Virus record (IMG/VR): IMGVR_UViG_3300042339_000576
Coordinates: 1 to 27,888 of that record
Length of the DNA stretch: 27,888 nt
Direction: 5' to 3' (one strand)
DNA from: a virus
Shown here piece after piece: positions 24,277 to 27,888 of this stretch. The notes below the pieces were generated by a model. The model saw nothing but the letters and a program-made list of their open reading frames with translations, was not told where the DNA came from and searched no databases. A program made the position numbers and the translations under genes. The stretch's first letter is position 1. Each line of letters opens with the position of its first letter.

Positions 24277-24603
24277 CTATTTTTTCTTTTGTACTAAATT
24301 TTCTTGTGTAATTATTTTATATAATAACTCTACATCTTCTTCTGTTTCTAAAAGAGGGAGTTCCCCGTAATCAAATACTGAAATTTTGTATTCACCCTTC
24401 TTTACACCAATCATGTTACATTCATCTGAAGCAGTACTTAATAAAGCAGGACGAGCTGACATATCACCATCCCAGTTATTAGGTAAAGGTAAAATGTAGT
24501 AGTGATAAACTTCACCAGTATCATCATTTTCTTCTTCGTGTTTTATAGCGTTCCATTTTTTAAAGGAAGCATCTGTAATAGGTGTTTTCGGAAATGTTAG
24601 CAT
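24277..24603 (-). CDS. Uncharacterised protein (108 aa)
   Basis: Not recognised. The sequence (MLTFPKTPITDASFKKWNAI then KHEEENDDTGEVYHYYILPL, NNWDGDMSARPALLSTASDE) has short beta strands and acidic turns and a helical C-terminus (EEDVELLYKIITQENLVQKK). There is no membrane segment. It is the first gene after the promoter at 24631-24662 and is followed 2 bases later by the HD-domain gene, so it may act together with it. The function cannot be inferred. Confidence 0.72.
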   Translation of the reverse strand: MLTFPKTPITDASFKKWNAIKHEEENDDTGEVYHYYILPLPNNWDGDMSARPALLSTASDECNMIGVKKGEYKISVFDYGELPLLETEEDVELLYKIITQENLVQKKK

Positions 24604-24630
24604 GAAATAATATATTTTTTAATTTGAACT

Positions 24631-24662
24631 CAAAGTTACGAAATTTCGAGCACATAATCAAA
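24631..24662 (-). promoter_or_regulatory. Bacteroidota-type promoter before the 108-aa/HD-domain unit
   Basis: The minus strand shows TTTG (24659-24662), a 20-base spacer and TAACTTTG (24631-24638), a complete match to the consensus. It lies 27 bases before the ATG at 24603 in the 72-base gap after the 137-residue gene. Confidence 0.88.
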
Positions 24663-24675
24663 TAATTTCAGACTT

Positions 24676-25089
24676 TTATTTTGAAGCAGTAACTAATGTA
24701 GGTTCAGTTTGTTTTTTAGCTCTTTTTCTTTTTGGTTTTACAGCTATTAACTCTTTAACTTTTATGTCAACAATAAGGTCTCTGATTTCAGCGCAGATTT
24801 CATACTCTTCCGTTTTTTCGTAGTATTTAATTAGTTCAGCTAAAAACAAAGTGTAGTCCTTTGATTTGATTGTTGCGTAGATTTTTGTTTCTTGGAAACG
24901 TAGGATGGCAACCTCATCCAGCTTATGTTCAAGTGAATACTTTATAGTATCATACAGATGTGGGAATATAGTATCTTTATTATCGGAAATATATTGTTTG
25001 ATGGATTCCGAAGCATCCTCTCCAAAATAATCTTTCCAATCAACTTTAGCGTACATATCCGTAATTTTTAATAACTTGCGTACATCCAT
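24676..25089 (-). CDS. Helical protein with UVR-like motif and basic tail (137 aa)
   Basis: Function unknown. The protein is mostly helical. Residues 88-109 (KYYEKTEEYEICAEIRDLIV) fit the short UVR pattern (EFE.AA.IRD.I) known from UvrB, UvrC and McsA, where it binds partner proteins, but a single short match may be chance. The C-terminus is very basic (AVKPKRKRAKKQTEP, about 116-130), as in nucleic-acid-binding tails. It follows the 460-residue gene by 19 bases and has a TATTTATA motif 7 bases before the ATG, which is too close for a normal leader. The host-type promoter of the next unit begins after its stop. Confidence 0.72.
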   Translation of the reverse strand: MDVRKLLKITDMYAKVDWKDYFGEDASESIKQYISDNKDTIFPHLYDTIKYSLEHKLDEVAILRFQETKIYATIKSKDYTLFLAELIKYYEKTEEYEICAEIRDLIVDIKVKELIAVKPKRKRAKKQTEPTLVTASK

Positions 25090-25096
25090 ATTCCTA

Positions 25097-25104
25097 TATA
25101 AATA
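25097..25104 (-). promoter_or_regulatory. TATTTATA motif directly before a start codon
   Basis: An exact coding-strand TATTTATA lies 7 bases before the ATG at 25089. If used as a promoter the RNA would be almost leaderless, so this copy is the least convincing of the exact ones. Confidence 0.25.
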
Positions 25105-25108
25105 TAAG

Positions 25109-26491
25109 TTAATTACCTTTAAGGAAATCTTTATTAGCAGCTTTTAACGTTTCCGTAGTTTGACCTGCTGCATTTTTAATCATACTCACACCTTCACTTA
25201 TACTAACATTACCAATTGTAGATATTGTTTTAATTGATTTTGCGTTACTAACCGCAGATTTACTCAAAGATACTACATTACTAACACCTGATTTTGCAGA
25301 TTTTCCTAACGATATTACATTAGAAACTCCTGATTGTACAGAGTTTGCTGCTGATTGTGCTTTATTTGCGGCAGATTGAGCAGATTCTGCCAATGCTTTT
25401 ATTTTAAATTTATTAGACTTTGGTTTAACCATTGTCGTTTTTGGTACTTTTATAGACATTTGAGGTATAACCGGCTTTTTGAATATACTAACTACATTAC
25501 TGATTCCACCTTCTACCATACCAACTGCATTATCACCAGCGTTCTCTAAATTTGCTAAACTCTTTTTTGCCAGGCTTTTTGCTTCTTCGGCTTGTTTTAA
25601 TACCTTTTGTTTTTTTAATTGTGAAAGTTTATCTAATCCCATTTTAATCAAAGGTGTGGCAATTGCCAATCCTCCTATTATTTGGCCAACAATTTTTGGT
25701 GCTTTGTTTATGGCTGTTTCTATTGTTATATTGTTCTTATATATTGAATTTACATCTGTTAAAGTTTTATCTGTGGTATCTTTTAAAAAATCAGGTAATT
25801 GTAAAATAGATTTAATTGTAGTATCTTCAATTTTTATATTTTCTTTACTATTTAACAAACTTTCTTTAAATTTACCACTACCATCGAAATAATTTGATAT
25901 AAATGTAAAATCTCCTAAAATTCTATTTGATTTACCCCCACGTGCTTTTACAATATCTTCCGTAACCATTTGAACGTTTTTATCAACAAAAATTATATCA
26001 TTTTGTTCTTCAAATAAATACAATATTTGTTTTAATATATCCTCATCAATTGGATTACCACTCCCATCAAACCCAGCATAACTTTTAATACCAGTTGAAC
26101 CCGCATTTCCTATTTTAGATAATTCACTACCTTTTTCGGTTTCAAATTTTGTTTTTAAGTATTTTATTAAACCATTACCACTATTTGTAAAATCAAGTTT
26201 AATAATAGTTATATCTTTTATTGTATAATATGGATTATTTTCGTTGTATGCGATTTGTAAATCTTTATATATATGTTGAGGAATATATACTACCTGTGGG
26301 TTTGTACCACCTACTATTTGAATAGCAAAGTTAATTGCCTTTTTTGGAGACACAAACACTTTGTAATTGAGTTGTTCATCTGGATTCTTTGTTGGTAAAA
26401 AAAGTACATTCTTTTCAAAGTTTCCCCTAAACTCAATAGTTTCACTATCTTCGGTTAGATAGTACCCATAAGTATTTGTTGCATTTTTCAC
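25109..26491 (-). CDS. Unknown protein with Ala/Ser-rich C-terminal repeats (460 aa)
   Basis: Not recognised. Residues 1-235 are a mixed alpha/beta region (FAIQIVGGTNPQVVYIPQHI, FIDSKN-type strands such as NDIIFVDKNVQMVTEDIVKA). A hydrophobic segment IVGQIIGGLAIATPLIKMGL (about 265-284) could enter a membrane. Beyond that the protein is an Ala/Ser/Lys-rich, probably helical tail. It includes two adjacent 14-residue repeats, SGVSNVISLGKSAK (387-400) and SGVSNVVSLSKSAV (401-414), and a related GGISNVVSIFKK earlier. The start is a GTG at 26491, since an in-frame stop lies three codons upstream; it begins 2 bases after the stop of the 44-residue gene. Such tails suggest an extended structural or membrane-active protein. 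The true role is unknown. Confidence 0.72.
   Translation of the reverse strand: MKNATNTYGYYLTEDSETIEFRGNFEKNVLFLPTKNPDEQLNYKVFVSPKKAINFAIQIVGGTNPQVVYIPQHIYKDLQIAYNENNPYYTIKDITIIKLDFTNSGNGLIKYLKTKFETEKGSELSKIGNAGSTGIKSYAGFDGSGNPIDEDILKQILYLFEEQNDIIFVDKNVQMVTEDIVKARGGKSNRILGDFTFISNYFDGSGKFKESLLNSKENIKIEDTTIKSILQLPDFLKDTTDKTLTDVNSIYKNNITIETAINKAPKIVGQIIGGLAIATPLIKMGLDKLSQLKKQKVLKQAEEAKSLAKKSLANLENAGDNAVGMVEGGISNVVSIFKKPVIPQMSIKVPKTTMVKPKSNKFKIKALAESAQSAANKAQSAANSVQSGVSNVISLGKSAKSGVSNVVSLSKSAVSNAKSIKTISTIGNVSISEGVSMIKNAAGQTTETLKAANKDFLKGN
25250..25333 (-). repeat. Tandem 14-residue coding repeat in the 460-aa protein
   Basis: Two 42-base units encode SGVSNVISLGKSAK and SGVSNVVSLSKSAV. The units match better in protein than in DNA, so the repeat is older than a recent duplication. 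Confidence 0.6.
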
Positions 26492-26493
26492 TA

Positions 26494-26628
26494 TTATCTA
26501 CCTTGACCTCTATACTTTTTAGGCTTTTCTTCGTATTTACTATACGATTTCTTTGCCTTTCCTTTTGTTCTTTTGCCGAAAGTTACCTTTTTATTACCAG
26601 TTCCAGCACTCACTTTAGCTTTTGCCAT
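26494..26628 (-). CDS. Small, highly basic protein (44 aa)
   Basis: The 44-residue frame starts MAKAKVSAGTGNKKVTFGKR and ends KPKKYRGQGR. Sixteen of 44 residues are Lys or Arg, and there is no hydrophobic segment, so binding to nucleic acid or to acidic capsid surfaces is plausible. I recall short phage proteins with FGKR...GKAKKS and a C-terminal YRGQGR in uncultured phage genomes, not verified here. It lies 2 bases before the GTG of the 460-residue gene and 46 bases after a strong terminator. A TATTTATA motif lies 27 bases before the ATG. Confidence 0.7.
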   Translation of the reverse strand: MAKAKVSAGTGNKKVTFGKRTKGKAKKSYSKYEEKPKKYRGQGR

Positions 26629-26655
26629 AGTCTTAATTGTTATAGGTTTATTTCC

Positions 26656-26663
26656 TATAAATA
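26656..26663 (-). promoter_or_regulatory. Candidate phage late-promoter motif TATTTATA
   Basis: An exact coding-strand TATTTATA lies 27 bases before the 44-residue gene and 10 bases after the terminator, so transcription of the 44- and 460-residue genes probably restarts here. No host-type promoter is present in this gap. Confidence 0.45.
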
Positions 26664-26673
26664 TCGTAGACAC

Positions 26674-26706
26674 AAAAAAAGTAGTAGATAAAATCTACTA
26701 CTTTTT
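26674..26706 (-). terminator. Strong rho-independent terminator
   Basis: A perfect 14-base stem (26676-26689 with 26693-26706) has a 3-base loop. On the minus strand the core GTAGTAGAT/ATCTACTAC is followed by seven T residues, and on the plus strand by five, so it can act in both directions. It ends the candidate noncoding RNA. Confidence 0.92.
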
Positions 26707-26733
26707 GATAATCGAGTTAAACATAAAATCTTT

Positions 26734-26815
26734 GTACGGGAGGTTGGTGGGGTTTGGGTTTCGTTTCTTTGGGAGTAACTATGGACCAAATATATAATCC
26801 CCACCAACATCGTAC
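26734..26815. repeat. GC-rich inverted repeat forming a long stem
   Basis: The arms are 26734-26738 with 26811-26815 (5 base pairs) and 26743-26752 with 26799-26808 (10 base pairs), separated by internal bulges of 4 and 2 bases and a 46-base loop. All 15 pairs are perfect Watson-Crick. It is the core of the candidate noncoding RNA. Confidence 0.85.
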
Positions 26816-26842
26816 TTTATCGTAACCTTAATTTGTATAAGT

Positions 26843-26873
26843 CAAAGATACGAAAATTTATTCACTAAACAAA
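26843..26873 (-). promoter_or_regulatory. Bacteroidota-type promoter of the candidate noncoding RNA
   Basis: The minus strand shows TTTG (26870-26873), a 19-base spacer and TATCTTTG (26843-26850), a full consensus match. The next gene with a credible start lies 215 bases away, beyond a terminator, so the promoter is likely to serve the RNA itself. Confidence 0.85.
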
Positions 26874-27014
26874 ATCTTTTAAGGTTTTTTTATAAAATTG
26901 TATTATATAAAGAACTATCGGTAAATATTGTAGAAATCGTTGTATTATTCTTCTTTTGGTACGGAAATGTTATATTTATATACAAATAATACAAAATATA
27001 AATTTATAAAAACA
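26874..27014. other. AT-rich stretch between the RNA promoter and the right-end genes
   Basis: This part holds no gene that I can support. It contains a plus-strand TATTTATA (26973-26980) 34 bases before the possible small gene at 27015, and A/T-rich leader sequence. No plus-strand TTTG-N19/20-TAnnTTTG promoter was found. Confidence 0.5.
26973..26980 (+). promoter_or_regulatory. Plus-strand TATTTATA motif
   Basis: Exact TATTTATA on the plus strand 34 bases before the possible small gene at 27015. It is the only plus-strand copy in the gaps between genes and matches the only plus-strand gene candidate, which is suggestive but a single case. Confidence 0.3.
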
Positions 27015-27149
27015 ATGCAATTACTTTTAATTCTTACCTTATGTGCCAGTTTAGTTAGTGGTATAGTAGTTAAATTCAATAACGATAGACCTACAAAATA
27101 CCGCTCTCACCAAAAAAATTTAGATAATAATAAATTGTGGCCTAACTAA
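27015..27149 (+). CDS. Possible small secreted or membrane protein (44 aa)
   Basis: This is the only plus-strand gene candidate. The frame starts MQLLLILTLCASLVSGIVVK and continues with a polar end (NNDRPTKYRSHQK...LWPN). The N-terminus is a signal or membrane helix, and the Cys at position 10 could be a lipid-attachment site (LTLCA), weakly. The ATG has an A-rich leader (TTTATAAAAACA) like other genes here, and a plus-strand TATTTATA lies 34 bases upstream. It would converge with the minus-strand 55-residue gene and overlap its end by 8 bases. A longer reading from 26940 starts with an unlikely segment. It may be spurious. Confidence 0.45.
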   Translation: MQLLLILTLCASLVSGIVVKFNNDRPTKYRSHQKNLDNNKLWPN

Positions 27150-27309
27150 AAAAGAAAGCCATAACCAATACTATCACAAAAAATGAACCTGTTTCTTTAC
27201 GAAATTTAGAAGTTCTCAAAAAATACAATCCATTTTCTTTTAAACTATAAATTAAATTTATAGAATAATAACCAAAAAGAAATGCAATAGCATCACCAGT
27301 ATGTATCAT
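27142..27309 (-). CDS. Small membrane protein (55 aa)
   Basis: The frame encodes MIHTGDAIAFLFGYYSINLI and ends SFFVIVLVMAFFFS. Two membrane-type segments are visible (residues 7-22 and about 41-55) with a short basic loop (LRTSKFRKE) between. The ATG shares bases with the TGA stop of the upstream gene (ATGA), the classic coupling arrangement, which supports it as a real gene despite its size. The function is unknown; small membrane peptides of phages include holin-like and superinfection proteins, but nothing here points to either. Confidence 0.7.
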   Translation of the reverse strand: MIHTGDAIAFLFGYYSINLIYSLKENGLYFLRTSKFRKETGSFFVIVLVMAFFFS

Positions 27310-27539
27310 TGTATGTATTGTGATAGTAGACGATATGAGTATTGTAACATATACTCTTCAAAATCTTTTTTGTTTGCAAAATCAACCGATTCTGTTTTAA
27401 TATAATCAGTACAAAAAGAAGCCAATTGTTCTGGCTCCTCTTCTATATCTGTTTGTAAATCTTTTATTGCTTCTTTATATCCAATTTGATAACCAGAATC
27501 ATACAATTCCAATAAATCTACTGCGGTATTAGATACCAT
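27306..27539 (-). CDS. Uncharacterised protein (77 aa)
   Basis: Not recognised. The chosen start (MVSNTAVDLLELYDSGYQIG) overlaps the end of the KTSC gene by 11 bases. An ATG at 27560 would add seven residues (MNIQNSH) and lengthen the overlap to 32; a still longer reading only repeats out-of-frame KTSC sequence. The protein is acidic and helical (DLQTDIEEEPEQLASF), with an aromatic C-terminus (YMLQYSYRLLSQYIQ). There is no membrane segment. The stop codon overlaps the ATG of the 55-residue membrane gene, so it is part of a tightly packed cassette. Confidence 0.68.
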   Translation of the reverse strand: MVSNTAVDLLELYDSGYQIGYKEAIKDLQTDIEEEPEQLASFCTDYIKTESVDFANKKDFEEYMLQYSYRLLSQYIQ

Positions 27540-27759
27540 GTGAGAGTTTTGTATATTCATAAAGGTTATAAAAAAGATTTCTAAATGCAGTACCCTTTGA
27601 ATCGGCTGCTTCAAACTCTTCATACTTTTCTAGTGGAACTTGCTTATAAATATAAGATACCCCATGCTTAAAATGTACTGTCAATAATCGTGTCTCCGTA
27701 TCGTAAGATGATGAATGGATTGTACTACTTTGTTCTGCTGAATTAAATTCTCTAATCAT
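27529..27759 (-). CDS. KTSC-domain protein (76 aa)
   Basis: The sequence matches the KTSC domain: an early EQSSTIHSSSYDTETRLLTV (S..I....YD.....L.V), then HFKHGVSYIYKQVPLEKYEE (F..G..Y.Y..VP...Y..F), EAADSKGTAFRNL and the closing YNLYEY. KTSC is a small domain found alone in phages and bacteria, and also attached to lysyl-tRNA synthetases; its role is not known. Here it forms the whole protein. Its ATG overlaps the stop of the upstream membrane gene by 8 bases, and the next gene overlaps its own end, so the four genes at this edge are likely one translation-coupled set. Confidence 0.88.
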   Translation of the reverse strand: MIREFNSAEQSSTIHSSSYDTETRLLTVHFKHGVSYIYKQVPLEKYEEFEAADSKGTAFRNLFYNLYEYTKLSHGI

Positions 27760-27888
27760 TTTCTTTTTTGTTTTTAGGTTTATAAAATATTTCCATAAAA
27801 GTGGTTACTAATAAAATTAGTATAAAGGGCGTCCATAAAGGAGCAAACACTACTATCCAAGGTATATCTATGTACCACTCAATTTTTA
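27752..27888 (-). CDS. Small membrane protein, N-terminal part outside the window
   Basis: An open frame with no start inside the window ends in TAG at 27752-27754. The visible 44 residues include WYIDIPWIVVFAPLWTPFIL then ILLVTTFMEIF, a long membrane segment, and a basic end KPKNKKEND. The FAPLW.P pattern recalls small membrane proteins of large phages and bacteria, not verified. Its end overlaps the KTSC start by 8 bases in a different frame. Confidence 0.7.
   Translation of the reverse strand, partial: KIEWYIDIPWIVVFAPLWTPFILILLVTTFMEIFYKPKNKKEND

Larger units (their letters stand above)
26674..26836 (-). ncRNA. Candidate structured noncoding RNA, about 160 bases
   Basis: This stretch is bounded by a host-type promoter (26843-26873) and a strong terminator (26674-26706) with no credible gene between. 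Inside is a long-range inverted repeat: GTACG (26811-26815) pairs with CGTAC (26734-26738), and GTTGGTGGGG pairs with CCCCACCAAC (26743-26752 and 26799-26808), with a small internal loop between. The 46-base apical region may fold further (TTTGG with CCAAA). The GC-rich stem is striking in a very AT-rich genome. I do not recognise the family. The boundaries are estimated; the 5' end is set 7 bases after the -7 box. Functions could include a regulatory RNA or a decoy. Confidence 0.6.

Noticed and set aside
26641-26810. A minus-strand reading frame starting ATG near 26810 (MLVGIIYLVHSYSQRN...)
   Set aside because: It runs through the stem of the inverted repeat and the whole strong terminator, so a transcript would normally end before it is complete. 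The noncoding RNA reading explains the region better.
26940-27014. Extended plus-strand start at 26940
   Set aside because: The added residues (MYYSSFGTEMLYLYTNNTKY) precede the hydrophobic start and cover the TATTTATA and A-rich leader, which look like non-coding leader sequence.
1-27888. tRNA genes, CRISPR arrays, integrase, transposase, attachment sites
   Set aside because: No cloverleaf, spaced direct repeats or recombinase motif was seen by eye. A tRNA scan and a repeat search were not possible here, so a weak case could have been missed.

Overview
This window looks like part of the genome of a lytic, contractile-tailed, T4-like phage that infects a member of the Bacteroidota. The phage assignment rests on a baseplate gene block. 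It holds homologues of T4 gp5 (central spike, here without lysozyme), gp25 and gp6, several large tail or adhesion proteins, and a T4 gp55-type late sigma factor. The host assignment rests on five promoters of the Bacteroidota form TTTG-N19/20-TAnnTTTG, on A-rich leaders without Shine-Dalgarno sequences, and on a very AT-rich sequence. Hsp20, peptide deformylase, UvsE and sugar genes are also typical of large aquatic T4-like phages. Nearly all genes are on the minus strand, so the order of transcription is from high to low coordinates.

Layout, left to right. 1-14696 is the structural region: an incomplete structural gene, a 1729-residue tail protein with a LamG-like domain, a 545-residue protein, a coiled-coil protein, a DNRLRE-like protein, gp6, gp25, two small unknowns, a gp5-like spike and a small helical protein. 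The genes from 14696 down to 5746 are mostly coupled by TAATG stop/start overlaps. A strong terminator at 14732-14756 separates this block from a three-gene unit (14761-16380) of deformylase, a membrane-anchored small protein and the sigma factor, driven by a host-type promoter. 16445-21517 is an operon with UvsE at its head, then a methyltransferase-like protein, an NDP-sugar epimerase, a second methyltransferase, two glycosyltransferase-like proteins and a 2OG-Fe(II) oxygenase-like protein: a probable glycan or small-molecule modification pathway. 21580-24603 carries a zinc ribbon, a four-helix membrane/coiled-coil protein, Hsp20, an HD phosphohydrolase and small unknowns. 24676-26628 carries three genes of unknown function. 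26674-26836 is a candidate structured noncoding RNA with its own promoter and terminator. The right edge (27142-27888) is a set of tiny overlapping genes, including a KTSC-domain protein between membrane peptides, facing one possible plus-strand small gene.

Two promoter classes appear to be present. Host-type promoters stand before the regulatory, repair and metabolic genes. An 8-base motif, TATTTATA on the coding strand, recurs a short distance upstream of structural and small genes and is a candidate late promoter for the encoded gp55-like sigma factor. The observations most worth a second look are this promoter split, the candidate noncoding RNA, a promoter that runs straight into a terminator hairpin at 23102-23169, and the sugar-modification operon. 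No tRNA, CRISPR array, integrase or insertion sequence was seen.
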